Positions 49,421-61,598 are shown, counted from the first letter of the stretch. The stretch: 64,000 bases of DNA from Methylobacterium oxalidis (GCF_007992195.1 NZ_BJZU01000072.1:1-64000), one strand, 5' to 3'. The notes: generated by a model not told the origin, from the letters alone. Numbers and translations: made by a program.

Positions 49421-50404
49421 ATGGCCGCTGACGCCGAACTCCTGATCGATCGCCGGCGCCTGCGCCGCAAGCTTTCCCTGTGGCGCGTGCTCGGCATCGG
49501 CGGCCTCGTGGTCGCCGCCGGCGCCGTGGGCTTCCGCGTCCGGGCCGGCACCGAGAGCGCCCTGTTCGGCGCGGTGCAGCCGCAGATCGCCCGCATCTCG
49601 GTCTCCGGCTTCATCGCCGGCAGCGAGGCGACGACCAAGCTGATGAAGCGGATCGGCGAATCCTCCGCCGTCCAGGGCGTCGTCGTCTCGATCAACTCGC
49701 CGGGCGGCACCACGACGGGCTCGGAGGAGCTGTTCCGCAACCTGCGCCAGCTCGCCGAGAAGAAGCCGATCGTCGCCTTCGTGGACGGCACCGCGGCCTC
49801 CGGCGCCTACATCACGGCGATCGCCGCCGACCACATCGTCGCCCGCGAGACCGCGATCGTCGGCTCGATCGGCGTGCTGTTCCAATACCCGGACGTGTCG
49901 GGCCTGCTCGACAAGGTCGGCGTCAAGGTCGAGTCCATCAAGTCCTCGCCCCTCAAGGCCGAGCCCTCGGGCTTCAGCCCGACCTCGCCGGAGGCCCGCG
50001 CCGCGCTGGCGGCCGTCGTCGGCGACACCTACGGTTGGTTCAAGGGCCTCGTGGCCGACCGGCGCAAGCTGAGCGAGGCCGATCTCGCCAAGGTGGCGGA
50101 CGGCCGCGTCTTCAGCGGGCGCCAGAGCGTTCCCCTGCGGCTCGTGGACGAGCTCGGCGGCGAGCGCCAGGCCGTCGCGTGGCTGGAGACCGAGCGGAAG
50201 GTCGCCAAGAACCTGCCGGTGCGCGACTGGAAGCCCGCCTCGGAGAGCGGCTTCCAGCTCTGGTCGGCGCTCGGGCTCGGCGCCGATCTCGCGGGTCTCG
50301 AGGGGCTCGGCGCGCGCCTGCGCGCCATCGGATCGGAGGCCAGCGGGATCGCCGAGGGCGGCCTCATGGCCGTCTGGCGGCCGGAGCCCGCCTCCGCCCG
50401 CTGA
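49421..50404 (+). CDS. sppA: Signal peptide peptidase SppA (short form)
   Basis: This 327-residue membrane-anchored serine peptidase of family S49 has one N-terminal transmembrane helix (about 21-41). The catalytic Ser128 is in DGTAASGAYI and the general base Lys179 is in SSPLKAEPSG, a spacing close to that of Bacillus SppA. It cleaves leftover signal peptides in the inner membrane. ATG at 49421 follows GAGGGAGA by about ten bases. It sits between rpsA and ihfB, as in many alphaproteobacteria. Confidence 0.93.
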   Translation: MAADAELLIDRRRLRRKLSLWRVLGIGGLVVAAGAVGFRVRAGTESALFGAVQPQIARISVSGFIAGSEATTKLMKRIGESSAVQGVVVSINSPGGTTTGSEELFRNLRQLAEKKPIVAFVDGTAASGAYITAIAADHIVARETAIVGSIGVLFQYPDVSGLLDKVGVKVESIKSSPLKAEPSGFSPTSPEARAALAAVVGDTYGWFKGLVADRRKLSEADLAKVADGRVFSGRQSVPLRLVDELGGERQAVAWLETERKVAKNLPVRDWKPASESGFQLWSALGLGADLAGLEGLGARLRAIGSEASGIAEGGLMAVWRPEPASAR

Positions 50405-50452
50405 GACGCCGGCACCCCGCCCCAGACCCGGACCCTTCGAGAAGACCGCCGC

Positions 50453-50767
50453 ATGATCAAGTCAGAGCTTGTGCTCAAGATCGCTGAGCAGAACCCGCAC
50501 CTCTACCAGCGCGACGTCGAGACGCTCGTGAACGCGATCCTCGACACCATCGCCGACGCGCTGGCCCGGGGCGACCGGGTCGAGCTGCGTGGCTTCGGCG
50601 CCTTCTCGGTGAAGCGGCGCGATGCGCGGCGCGGGCGCAACCCGCGCACGGGCGCGGCCGTTGCCGTGTCCGAGAAGGCGATCCCCGTGTTCAAGACCGG
50701 CAAGGAGATGCGCCTGCGCCTCAACGCGGCCGGCATCGGCGAGAGCACCGCCGCCGCATCGAACTGA
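50453..50767 (+). CDS. ihfB: Integration host factor subunit beta
   Basis: This 104-residue DNA-bending protein starts [17 protein letters not shown] and has the HU/IHF arm region [21 protein letters not shown], where the Pro of RNPRTG intercalates in DNA. It pairs with IhfA to bend specific sites and to compact DNA. It follows sppA by 48 bp and precedes lapA by 16 bp, probably in one operon. Confidence 0.95.
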   Translation: MIKSELVLKIAEQNPHLYQRDVETLVNAILDTIADALARGDRVELRGFGAFSVKRRDARRGRNPRTGAAVAVSEKAIPVFKTGKEMRLRLNAAGIGESTAAASN

Positions 50768-50783
50768 TATCTCGGAGAGATCG

Positions 50784-51146
50784 ATGATCCGCTTCCTCAA
50801 GGGTCTGGTGCTGCTGCCCGTCGCGATTCTCGTCATCCTGCTCGCGGTGGCCAACCGCGAGGCGGTGCGCCTCTCGCTCGATCCCTTCTCCGAGACGCCG
50901 GTCTTCAGCCTGAACGTGCCGCTCTACGCGATCCTGTTCGTCGCGGTGGCGGTCGGCATCGTGGTCGGCGGCATCGGCGCCTGGCTCGGCCAGGGCGAGA
51001 CCCGCCGCACGGCGCGCGAGCGTCGCCGCGAGATCCGGCGGCTGGAGGGCGAGACCGCGCGCCTGCGGACCTACGCCCCGGCCTCCGAGACCGGCGGCCT
51101 CTACCGGCCGGGCGCGGACCACGCCGCGCTGCCCGCGCCCCGCTGA
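50784..51146 (+). CDS. lapA: LapA-like (DUF1049) membrane protein
   Basis: This 120-residue protein has two transmembrane helices (about 7-25 and 45-68) and a cytosolic coiled-coil C-terminus with RRTARERRREIRRLEGE, matching the LapA/YciS family. LapA with LapB controls LPS synthesis in enterobacteria. In alphaproteobacteria it is commonly placed between ihfB and trpF, as here. ATG at 50784 follows CGGAGAGA. LapB is not in the window. Confidence 0.8.
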   Translation: MIRFLKGLVLLPVAILVILLAVANREAVRLSLDPFSETPVFSLNVPLYAILFVAVAVGIVVGGIGAWLGQGETRRTARERRREIRRLEGETARLRTYAPASETGGLYRPGADHAALPAPR

Positions 51147-51164
51147 GGCCCGGGCCCGCCCGCC

Positions 51165-51812
51165 ATGTCCGCCGTCCGCGTCAAGATCTGTGGTCTCAGC
51201 ACGGAAGAGACGCTGGCGGCGGCCCTGGAGGCGGGGGCCGACTGGATCGGCCTCGTCCACTTCCCGCGGAGCCCGCGGCACGTCGCCCTCGAGCGCGCGC
51301 GCGCTCTCTCGGCCGCGGCGCGGGGACGGGCGGAGCGTGTCGTGCTCCTCGTGGATCCGGACGACGCCCTCGTGGCGGCGGCGGTCGAGGCGACCGACCC
51401 GGACCTGATCCAGCTCCACGGCCGCGAGAGCCCGGAGCGCGTCGCCGCGATCCGGGCGCGGACGGGACGCCCGGTGATGAAGGCGGTGGGCGTCGCGGGA
51501 TACGAGGACCTGAGGCTCCTCGCGCCCTACGCGGCCGCGGCCGACCGCCTTCTCCTCGACGCCAAGGCGCCGCCCGGCGCGGCCCTGCCCGGCGGCAACG
51601 GCATCGCCTTCGACTGGGACCTCCTGACGGGCGTGCGTCTTCCCGCCGGCACCATGCTGTCGGGCGGTCTGACCCCCGAGACCGTGGCCGAGGCCCTGCG
51701 CCGGAGCGGCGTCGCCGCCGTCGACGTCTCCTCGGGCGTCGAGACGAGTCCGGGCCGAAAGGACCCGGACCGGATCCGGGCCTTCGTGATGGCCGCGCGC
51801 GGGACCGCCTGA
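51165..51812 (+). CDS. trpF: Phosphoribosylanthranilate isomerase
   Basis: This 215-residue TIM-barrel enzyme isomerises N-(5-phosphoribosyl)anthranilate in tryptophan synthesis. It has the start RVKICGLSTEETLAAAL (catalytic Cys), LIQLHGRESPERVAAIR, the conserved Asp in LLLDAKAP, LSGGLTPETVAEAL and VDVSSGVETSPGRKDPDRI at the phosphate-binding end. It lies upstream of trpB, in the usual alphaproteobacterial trpFB(A) order, but trpA is not seen. Confidence 0.95.
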   Translation: MSAVRVKICGLSTEETLAAALEAGADWIGLVHFPRSPRHVALERARALSAAARGRAERVVLLVDPDDALVAAAVEATDPDLIQLHGRESPERVAAIRARTGRPVMKAVGVAGYEDLRLLAPYAAAADRLLLDAKAPPGAALPGGNGIAFDWDLLTGVRLPAGTMLSGGLTPETVAEALRRSGVAAVDVSSGVETSPGRKDPDRIRAFVMAARGTA

Positions 51813-51926
51813 CGACGCCTCCGGTCCCGGTGCCGCAAGGCGCCGCGTTGCAGGGGCGCCGCCCCGGGTTTAGAGGTCGCCGCACGGGCGCGCCGAGCCC
51901 GCGCGCCTTCCGAAGGATTGCTGCCC

Positions 51927-53168
51927 GTGACCATCGCCCCCACCCCGAACTCGTTCCGCACCGGCCCCGACGAGCGCGGCCGCTTCGGCATCTTCGGCGG
52001 TCGATTCGTGGCCGAGACCCTGATGCCGCTGATCCTCGACCTGGAAGCGGCCTACGACGCGGCCAAGGCCGATCCGTCCTTCCAGGCGGAGATGGACGCC
52101 TACCTCGCGCACTACGTCGGCCGGCCGAGCCCGCTCTACTACGCGGAGCGCCTGACCGAGCACCTGCGCACCGGCGCCAAGCCCGGCCACGGGGCGCGGG
52201 TCTTCTTCAAGCGCGAGGAACTGAACCACACGGGCTCGCACAAGGTGAACAACGTGCTCGGCCAGATCCTGCTCGCCCGCCGCATGGGCAAGCCGCGGAT
52301 CATCGCCGAGACGGGGGCGGGCCAGCACGGCGTCGCGACCGCGACGCTCTGCGCCCGCTTCGGCCTGAAATGCGTGGTCTACATGGGCGCCGTCGACGTG
52401 GCGCGGCAGGCACCGAACGTCTTCCGCATGAAGATGCTGGGCGCCGAGGTGGTGCCGGTGGAATCCGGTACGAAGACCCTCAAGGACGCCATGAACGAGG
52501 CCCTGCGCGACTGGGTCACGAACGTCACCGACACCTTCTACTGCATCGGCACCGTGGCGGGCCCGCACCCCTACCCGGCGATGGTCCGCGACTTCCAGTC
52601 CGTCATCGGCCGCGAGACGCGGAGCCAGATGCTCGCCCAGGAGGGCCGCCTGCCCAACTCGCTGATCGCCTGCATCGGCGGCGGCTCGAACGCGATGGGT
52701 CTGTTCCACCCCTTCCTCGACGACCGCGAGGTGGAGATCTACGGGGTCGAGGCAGCGGGCCACGGGGTCGGGACGGGCCTGCACGCGGCCTCGCTGACGG
52801 GCGGCAGGCCCGGCGTGCTGCACGGCAACCGCACCTACCTGCTGCAGGACGCGGACGGCCAGATCGCCGACGCCCACTCGATCTCGGCGGGCCTCGACTA
52901 CCCGGGCATCGGCCCCGAGCACGCCTGGCTGCACGAGGCCGGCCGGGTCACCTACCTCTCGGCGACGGACAGCGAGACGCTGGAGGCGTTCAAGCTCTGC
53001 TCCAAGCTCGAGGGCATCATCCCGGCGCTGGAGCCCGCCCACGCCCTGGCGAAGGTCCTGGAGATCGCTCCCGCCAAGCCCGCCGACCACCTGATGGTGC
53101 TGAACCTGTCCGGCCGCGGCGACAAGGACATCCCGCAGGTGGCCGAGATCCTCGGCACCCGCCTCTGA
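51927..53168 (+). CDS. trpB: Tryptophan synthase beta chain
   Basis: This 413-residue PLP enzyme joins indole and serine to give tryptophan. It has Lys106 in HTGSHKVNN (PLP Schiff base), the [16 protein letters not shown] region, the GGGSNAMG phosphate cup and the C-terminal [11 protein letters not shown] at 51927 is favoured because AAGGA lies nine bases upstream; an in-frame TTG at 51918 would sit on that site. trpA, the usual partner, does not follow. Instead the next feature is a tRNA gene, then accessory genes. Confidence 0.96.
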   Translation: MTIAPTPNSFRTGPDERGRFGIFGGRFVAETLMPLILDLEAAYDAAKADPSFQAEMDAYLAHYVGRPSPLYYAERLTEHLRTGAKPGHGARVFFKREELNHTGSHKVNNVLGQILLARRMGKPRIIAETGAGQHGVATATLCARFGLKCVVYMGAVDVARQAPNVFRMKMLGAEVVPVESGTKTLKDAMNEALRDWVTNVTDTFYCIGTVAGPHPYPAMVRDFQSVIGRETRSQMLAQEGRLPNSLIACIGGGSNAMGLFHPFLDDREVEIYGVEAAGHGVGTGLHAASLTGGRPGVLHGNRTYLLQDADGQIADAHSISAGLDYPGIGPEHAWLHEAGRVTYLSATDSETLEAFKLCSKLEGIIPALEPAHALAKVLEIAPAKPADHLMVLNLSGRGDKDIPQVAEILGTRL

Positions 53169-53205
53169 GACGGCGTTTTCCGCCCGGTTCGGCGGCGGGA
53201 GCCCG

Positions 53206-53234
53206 TTGACACCGGAAGCCCCTTCTTCCTATAC
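53206..53234 (+). promoter_or_regulatory. Promoter of the CAU tRNA gene
   Basis: TTGACA (53206-53211) and CTATAC (53229-53234), separated by 17 bases, closely match the alphaproteobacterial housekeeping promoter. It begins about 40 bp after trpB and lies about 47 bp before the tRNA. Confidence 0.7.
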
Positions 53235-53280
53235 CGCCGGTCTCCGAACGGCCGCCGATCTCATCGGCGGCCCGGCTTGG

Positions 53281-53357
53281 GGCGGGGTAGCTCAGCTGGT
53301 TAGAGCAGAGGAATCATAATCCTTGTGTCGGGGGTTCAAATCCCTCCCTCGCTACCA
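53281..53357 (+). tRNA. tRNA with CAU anticodon, probably elongator tRNA-Met
   Basis: This 77-nt tRNA folds as a full cloverleaf: acceptor GGCGGGG pairing (with G-U) with CCTCGCT, D-arm GCTC...GAGC, anticodon stem GAGGA/TCCTT around loop ATCATAA (anticodon CAT), T-arm GGGGG-TTCAAAT-CCCTC, and encoded CCA end. The anticodon stem lacks the three consecutive G-C pairs of initiator tRNA. CAU could also be tRNA-Ile2 (lysidine modified); Met is preferred but not certain. It is the boundary between trpB and the accessory segment. Confidence 0.93.
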
Positions 53358-54097
53358 ATCAGATCCATGATCGAGGTCCCCGGTTTTCCCGTCGTCAGCC
53401 GGTGACCTGCCAGCTCGGACCGTTTCCGGGACGGGACCGACCGAGCTTCCGGCTCCCGTCGAGAACCGACTTCCTCATTCCTGGCCGGCAGGTGCTTCGC
53501 GCTGGCGTGCGGCGACGGCGCGTCCGGTCGCCCGATCGTCCGGGTCGCGAGAGGAGTCCATTATGCCGACCACGACGGCGGCTCCGTCCGGTTCATCGGA
53601 CTGGACGCCGGCGGGCCGGAGCGGACTCGGCCCGCAGAGGGTTCCGCGCGGCACAGAAGGCCGGCCCCTCGGCCTGGTCCTGTAGCCCGAAGCGTCTCGG
53701 CACGGCCCTGTCGGCGGGCGACGTTCCCCTTCGGTGCCGGCTGCCTCGGCCGCTTCGACGCCTCCTCAGCCCATCGCGCGGCGCGGCGGTGGTCGTTCGC
53801 CTCCCGGTACGCGACGACCTCGGCCGCGATGTTGGGGAGGAGATCGTCCCGGAGCATCCGGACGTTGCGGCGGCGGATCTCGTCGACGCGCTCCGGGAAG
53901 ACGATCAGGGAGCGGGGAAGACATGCGCTCCGTCCGCCGGCGCTGAGGCATGCCTTCGGCGGGTGGACCGGTGGCCGACCGCGCGGGGTCGCGCCGCAGC
54001 AGCCGAGCGCAGCGGCTGATGAGTCCGGACCTCCTGTACTGAATTAAAGGAAGCGCAACATTTGATTTGTTAGACAATCGAGCGGGAGAATTGCAAA
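53358..54097. other. Non-coding or decayed stretch downstream of the tRNA
   Basis: This 740-bp stretch has no confident gene. On the minus strand a frame at about 53940-53700 encodes a natural-looking segment (SLIVFPERVDEIRRRNVRML, then RDDLLPNIAAEVVAYREAND) without a good start or matching downstream part, so it may be a decayed gene. The plus-strand 205-residue open frame shows only biased composition. AT content rises sharply after 54030, just before the copper radical oxidase gene. Confidence 0.45.
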
Positions 54098-57010
54098 ATG
54101 CACGCTCGAATTGCAGAATTTATTGCAATATCTGTTTTGATTGCATGCCCAGCCGTTGCCCCGGCCTCCGCCCAGACGGCGCTTCCCGTCGGCACGCCGG
54201 TTCCGCTGGTGGCGGGCAACTCCAAGCTCTGCCTGACGCTCAAGGGCGACGCCGGCGCCAACCTCACGCCCCTGATCCAGGAGACCTGCACCGGCCGGAC
54301 AGCGCAGAGCTGGACCCTGCGCGACTCGGGCTATGCCGGCCAGGTCCTCGTCGCCAACGCGGCAACCGGCAAGTGCCTGGACAACGACAAGGCCGACAAG
54401 ACCGCGGACGGGGCCGGCATCATCCAGTGGGACTGCGTGCCTCAGGCCCCGCAGCAGCGCTGGACCCTCTCGAACAATGCTGCCGGCACGGCGCTGGTCA
54501 GCGTCGCCTCGGGCCGCTGCCTGAGCGTGGAAGGGGGCGCGACGAGCGCCGGCGCGGGCATCAGCCAGCGCACCTGCACGGGTGCGGCCAGCCAGAGCTG
54601 GAGCCCCAGCGCCGCCACCGGCACGGCCGCGGGCACGGCGCTGCCGGGACCGGGCGGGGGACCGCTGAAGGCCGCGCATTCCGGGCTCTGCCTGGCCGTG
54701 GCGAACGGCAACACGGCCGATGGTGCCGCGGTCACGCAGCAGGCCTGCACAGGCGGAGCCGAGCAGATCTGGGACACGAAGGTCCAGCGCGGCGGCTACG
54801 CCTACGTCAATCGCATGAGCGGCAAGTGCCTGAACGTGTCGGGCCTTCAGCCCGACGGCATGACGGCCGTGGGCACACAGGTGTTCCAGTGGACCTGCGC
54901 GGGTGCGGCCAACGACACCTGGACGCCTCAGGCGCTGAATGGCGGCTACCGGCTGGTCGCGCAGGTCTCGAATATGTGCCTGAACGTCAACGCAGCCTCC
55001 ACCGCGGCGGGGGCCGGCACGATCCAGTGGCCCTGCGTCGGGGCAGCCAACGAGACCTTCTCGTCGCAGGCTGCGGCCGGCACGGGTAGCACCGGAACCG
55101 GCACGAGCGCCGGTGGCACGGGCGGCACGGGGGGCACCGGAGGGACATCCACCGCCACCGACGGCACCGGGACGGCTGCGAGCGCCCGCTCGGTGATCGT
55201 GGTCAACCGCTTCAGCGCCCGCTGCGTCGATGCCGCGACCGCACCGAACGCCCAGGTGAAGCAACTCGATTGCAGCGAGGCGACGAGCCAGAACTGGTCG
55301 GTCGTGCCGGTGGGCGACCTCGTGCAAATCAGGAGCGCGACCACGGGCCTCTGCCTCGCGCCGGGCGACGCGGGCCAAGGCAACGGGGTTCCGGTGGTCC
55401 AAGGCGCGTGCAACACGCAAGCCACCGGCTTTTGGCGCCTGCGCGCGCTCCAGAACTGGACCGAAATCGTCGCCGCGCAGTCCGGCCGCTGCCTGGAACT
55501 GCCCGGCAACATGCGTGACAACGGCCTCGGCCTCCGCATCTGGGATTGCGGGCTTTACGACTGGCAGCGCTGGACCCTCTCGGACCCGCCCGCACCGGCT
55601 TCTTGGACGCCGCTGAAGCAGGCGGGCCTGGTCGCGGGAGGCGCGGCCCTGCTCGCGAACGGCAAGGTCATGCTCTGGTCGTCCGACCAGCCCATCGCCT
55701 ATCCCGGCGCGCAGCCGACGACCTACACGACGATCTACGATCCCGCCGCCGACACCTTCGCGCCGCGCTACGTGACCAACGCCGGCAACATGTTCTGCCC
55801 CGGCGCCAACATCCTCCCCGACGGCCGTTTGATGATCGCGGGCGGCCTCAGCGGGACGGAAACGTCGTTCTACGATCCGGCCACCGACACGTGGTCGTCC
55901 GGCTCACCACTCAACATCTCACGCGGCTACAACAGCACCACCACCCTGCCGACGGGAGAAGCCTTGACGCTCGGCGGCTCGTGGTGGGGCGGCATCGGCA
56001 ACAAGTTCGGCGAGGTCTGGTCGCCGGCGACCGGCAGATGGCGCGTGCTCAGCGCGATGAACGGCAACGCCGTCTCGGGGCCGGTCGGCGTGCAGAACAA
56101 CCGTTTCGACAACCACTTCTGGCTCTTCCCCATGGGGAACGGCAACGTCTTCCATGCCGGCCCGAGCGCCGCCATGTACTGGCTGAACGTCCAGGGGAAC
56201 GGGTCCATCGCGCCGGCCGGAGCGCGTGGCCAGGATCCTTTCGCCATCAACGGCAACGTCGTGATGTACGACGTCGGCAAGATCCTGAAGCTCGGTGGCG
56301 CACCGGACTACGATACCGGGCCGGCGCTCGACTCCGCCTACGTCATCGACATCACGGCCGGGTTCGGGAAACCTCCCACGGTGACGCCGACCGGCCCGCT
56401 CGCGCTCGCGCGGACCTTCGTGAACAGCGTCGTCCTGCCCTCCGGTGAGGTCGTCTCGATCGGCGGACAGAGTTTCGCGGCGATCTTCAACGATGCAGCG
56501 GCGGTCTACATCCCGGAGATCTGGTCGCCGAAAACCGGCGGGTTCCGCCGCCTGCCCCGGATCGCCGTGCCGCGCACCTACCACAGCACCGCTGTTCTGC
56601 TGCTCGACGGCCGCGTGCTCTCTGCCGGCGGCGGCATGTGCGGGGCCTGCGCCGTCAACCACACCGACCTTCAGATCCTGACGCCGCCGTATCTCCTGGA
56701 CGCCAACGGCAATCCCGCGAGCCGCCCGACGATCACGGCAGCGCCGGCGACGGCGGCGGTCGGCTCGACCATCACGGTCTCCACCGACCGCCCGGCCGCG
56801 AGCTTCGCGCTGATGCGAATGAGCAGCAACACGCACTCTCTGGACGCCGACCAGCGCCGGGTGCCGCTGACGCCGGCGAGCAGCAGCGGCACGAGCTACC
56901 AGTTCCAACTCTCCTCGGATGCAGGGGTCCTGCTGCCCGGCCCATGGATGATCTTCGCCATGGACGCCAACGGCGTGCCCAGCGTCGCCAAGGTCGTGCG
57001 CATCCAGTAA
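54098..57010 (+). CDS. Secreted copper radical oxidase (galactose/glyoxal oxidase-like) with ricin domains
   Basis: This 970-residue protein has a signal peptide (about 1-25, ending SAQ), about four ricin-type beta-trefoil lectin repeats in two groups (about 30-320 and 370-500, each with QxW-like motifs) joined by a Gly/Thr linker (about 325-365), then a seven-bladed Kelch-type oxidase domain (about 510-860) and a DUF1929 C-terminal domain. Active-site residues match galactose oxidase: Cys567 (NMFCPG) for the Tyr-Cys link, Tyr611 (ISRGYNS), Trp629 (GGSWWGG), Tyr828-His829 (PRTYHS) and His913 (SNTHSLD). It should oxidise a primary alcohol or aldehyde on a carbohydrate with O2, giving H2O2. The gene's first 70 bases are AT-rich. 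Confidence 0.9.
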   Translation: MHARIAEFIAISVLIACPAVAPASAQTALPVGTPVPLVAGNSKLCLTLKGDAGANLTPLIQETCTGRTAQSWTLRDSGYAGQVLVANAATGKCLDNDKADKTADGAGIIQWDCVPQAPQQRWTLSNNAAGTALVSVASGRCLSVEGGATSAGAGISQRTCTGAASQSWSPSAATGTAAGTALPGPGGGPLKAAHSGLCLAVANGNTADGAAVTQQACTGGAEQIWDTKVQRGGYAYVNRMSGKCLNVSGLQPDGMTAVGTQVFQWTCAGAANDTWTPQALNGGYRLVAQVSNMCLNVNAASTAAGAGTIQWPCVGAANETFSSQAAAGTGSTGTGTSAGGTGGTGGTGGTSTATDGTGTAASARSVIVVNRFSARCVDAATAPNAQVKQLDCSEATSQNWSVVPVGDLVQIRSATTGLCLAPGDAGQGNGVPVVQGACNTQATGFWRLRALQNWTEIVAAQSGRCLELPGNMRDNGLGLRIWDCGLYDWQRWTLSDPPAPASWTPLKQAGLVAGGAALLANGKVMLWSSDQPIAYPGAQPTTYTTIYDPAADTFAPRYVTNAGNMFCPGANILPDGRLMIAGGLSGTETSFYDPATDTWSSGSPLNISRGYNSTTTLPTGEALTLGGSWWGGIGNKFGEVWSPATGRWRVLSAMNGNAVSGPVGVQNNRFDNHFWLFPMGNGNVFHAGPSAAMYWLNVQGNGSIAPAGARGQDPFAINGNVVMYDVGKILKLGGAPDYDTGPALDSAYVIDITAGFGKPPTVTPTGPLALARTFVNSVVLPSGEVVSIGGQSFAAIFNDAAAVYIPEIWSPKTGGFRRLPRIAVPRTYHSTAVLLLDGRVLSAGGGMCGACAVNHTDLQILTPPYLLDANGNPASRPTITAAPATAAVGSTITVSTDRPAASFALMRMSSNTHSLDADQRRVPLTPASSSGTSYQFQLSSDAGVLLPGPWMIFAMDANGVPSVAKVVRIQ

Positions 57011-57075
57011 CCCGTCCCGGTCACCGGTTCGCGCCGGGCCGGCCCATTCCCTGAAGACGATCGAGGAGCAAATCC

Positions 57076-57337
57076 ATGCCGATGATCCGGGCAGGTCTCG
57101 TGGCCGCCGTTCTGCTCGCCGGCACCGGCGCGGCAGGGGCCCAGCAGAGCACGCCGTCGACGGGGGGCGCGCAAGGCGCCCGCCGCCCAGACCGGGCCGG
57201 ACAAGGGCGCCTGCATCGTCATCGGCGGTGACGGCAAACCGCTCTGCACGCCGGGCATGGATTCGGGCGGTTGCGCCGCGCAGGGCAGGGAGATGCGCGC
57301 GCCGGCGAGCTTCAAGCCGGGAGAACCCTGCCCGTAG
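57076..57337 (+). pseudogene. Small Cys-rich secreted protein, frameshifted in a G6 run
   Basis: ATG at 57076 follows GAGGAGC and opens a signal peptide (MPMIRAGLVAAVLLAGTGAAGA, about 22 residues). The frame ends early at a TGA about 150 bp later. With five G instead of six at 57162-57167, the frame reads TGARKAPAAQTGPDKGACIV and ends at TAG 57337, giving a mature protein with four to five Cys (GACIVIGG, PLCTPG, SGGCAAQ, EPCP). I regard the second frame as the real C-terminus. It starts 65 bp after the oxidase and may be its partner. It is either a pseudogene or a homopolymer base-call error. Confidence 0.7.
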
Positions 57338-57613
57338 CGGAGCCAACGCGGGCAGCGGCGATCGGAAGCTTGGTGCCCTCGGCGGGTCCGGATCCGTCCT
57401 TGCGGCATCGGCGGTCCGCGGCTCCGGCGTGCCAGCCTCCATCGCTGCGCGCAGCAGGCATCTCGGAGGAAGCTGTCGGAACGCGGTCTCGCCGGCTCGC
57501 TCGACGAGATCTGCGTCCAGCAGCGTGGCCCCGCGGGTTTCCGGCTTCCGCGTCGCGGATGCTGGCCGGGCAGCCACGGAGGATGCGCACGCAGCCCGTC
57601 GGACCGCCCCGCA

Positions 57614-58033
57614 TCAATGAGGCCGGCTCGCCGCCTCCTGCTGCCTGCGAGCCGACTTGCGCTTCTTGCCCTTCTTCTTGGCCTTCCCCGCAGCTTTCCT
57701 GCCTTCACCGTCCGGCAGGACGGAGCTGGCCATCTCGGTGACCATAGTGCCGATGGCCCCGACGGCCGCTCGCGCCGTGTCGGATGTCGCGGAGGCCGCG
57801 TGGACACCGGCGTCGGCGATCCTCTCGCCGGCATGCGCGACCTGGGGACCGCTCGGCCGATGCCGGACGAGGGCCGTCGCGGCCGCGCCCGCGGCGGCGA
57901 CGAGAACGTCCGCGAGGATGGTCCGGGCAAGGGGGTTGTTGAGGATCGAGGTCAGCGCACCGGATTTGCGCAGCCGATTGGGCAAGGACAGACCTGCCAG
58001 GGTTTTGGGAACCTTCACCTTCTCCTTCGCCAT
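57614..58033 (-). CDS. Small protein with Lys-rich C-terminus, unknown function
   Basis: This 139-residue protein opens MAKEKVKVPKTLAGLSLPNRLRKSGAL (in two pieces), a segment found at the start of several uncharacterised Rhizobiales proteins. It has a hydrophobic Ala-rich helix (about 35-57) and ends in a Lys/Arg-rich tail (GKAKKKGKKRKSARR) that could bind nucleic acid or acidic membrane lipids. ATG at 58033 has GGGAG eight bases upstream; the frame to 58054 is longer. No recognised domain. It is transcribed away from the 52-residue gene at 58250. Confidence 0.6.
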   Translation of the reverse strand: MAKEKVKVPKTLAGLSLPNRLRKSGALTSILNNPLARTILADVLVAAAGAAATALVRHRPSGPQVAHAGERIADAGVHAASATSDTARAAVGAIGTMVTEMASSVLPDGEGRKAAGKAKKKGKKRKSARRQQEAASRPH

Positions 58034-58249
58034 GTCCAAGCTCCCGCTCGACACAAGTCATTCACATGACTGGATGAACGGACCGGAAGGTTAGCCGGTT
58101 CCGGATACTCCGCCGGCACGGTTCTGGACTGAAGGATTCCGGAAGATCAGGGCGCGAGACGAGCCCGGTGCGCGAACGGAGCCCTCGGTGCGGATCGAGA
58201 CGGGGAGCGAAACGGCAGCGCAGCCGTTGACGTGAGGGAGGATCCTGAG

Positions 58250-58408
58250 ATGACCGGCTCTCCGTTCGAACTGCTCGATCTGGTTCGCCTGCCCGACGGA
58301 CGCGTCGGAGCCATCGTGGGCGTCTGGAATCTCGGCGAAGCCTACGAGATCGACGTCGGCAACGTTCGTGAGACGTGGTCCGCCGACGACCTGACGATGA
58401 CCGACTGA
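58250..58408 (+). CDS. Short DUF4926-like protein
   Basis: This 52-residue protein (MTGSPFELLDLVRLPDGRVGAI in part, then GEAYEIDVGNV and a final SADDLTMTD) has the beta-strand layout of DUF4926-like small proteins, a KOW/SH3-type fold common next to toxin-antitoxin and mobile genes. ATG at 58250 is preceded by GGGAGGATCC, giving a good Shine-Dalgarno. No partner toxin is recognised nearby. The family assignment is tentative. Confidence 0.5.
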   Translation: MTGSPFELLDLVRLPDGRVGAIVGVWNLGEAYEIDVGNVRETWSADDLTMTD

Positions 58409-58537
58409 GGCGCCTTCGTCCGCCCGGCGCAGGCGTGCGGTGAAGTCCGAGAGCCGGCCGGCGAGGCCGGCCGAAGCGGTGCGGCCGTTGGCTGAGCGCC
58501 GGGAGCGGCGCGGTACCGCCCCCGGATCCGCCCGGCG

Positions 58538-61598
<3,061 letters not shown>

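Noticed and set aside
53402..54019. 205-residue plus-strand frame after the tRNA
   Set aside because: It has no Shine-Dalgarno, no domain, and shadow-like composition. A minus-strand segment in the same place looks more protein-like but lacks a start.
57228..57741. Overlapping plus-strand frames beside the Lys-rich protein gene
   Set aside because: They show no recognisable motif and partly cover the frameshifted Cys-rich gene and the Lys-rich gene on the other strand.
53281..58408. Integrative element with attachment sites
   Set aside because: No integrase gene and no second copy of the tRNA 3' end were seen in the window, so I list only the possibility of insertion.
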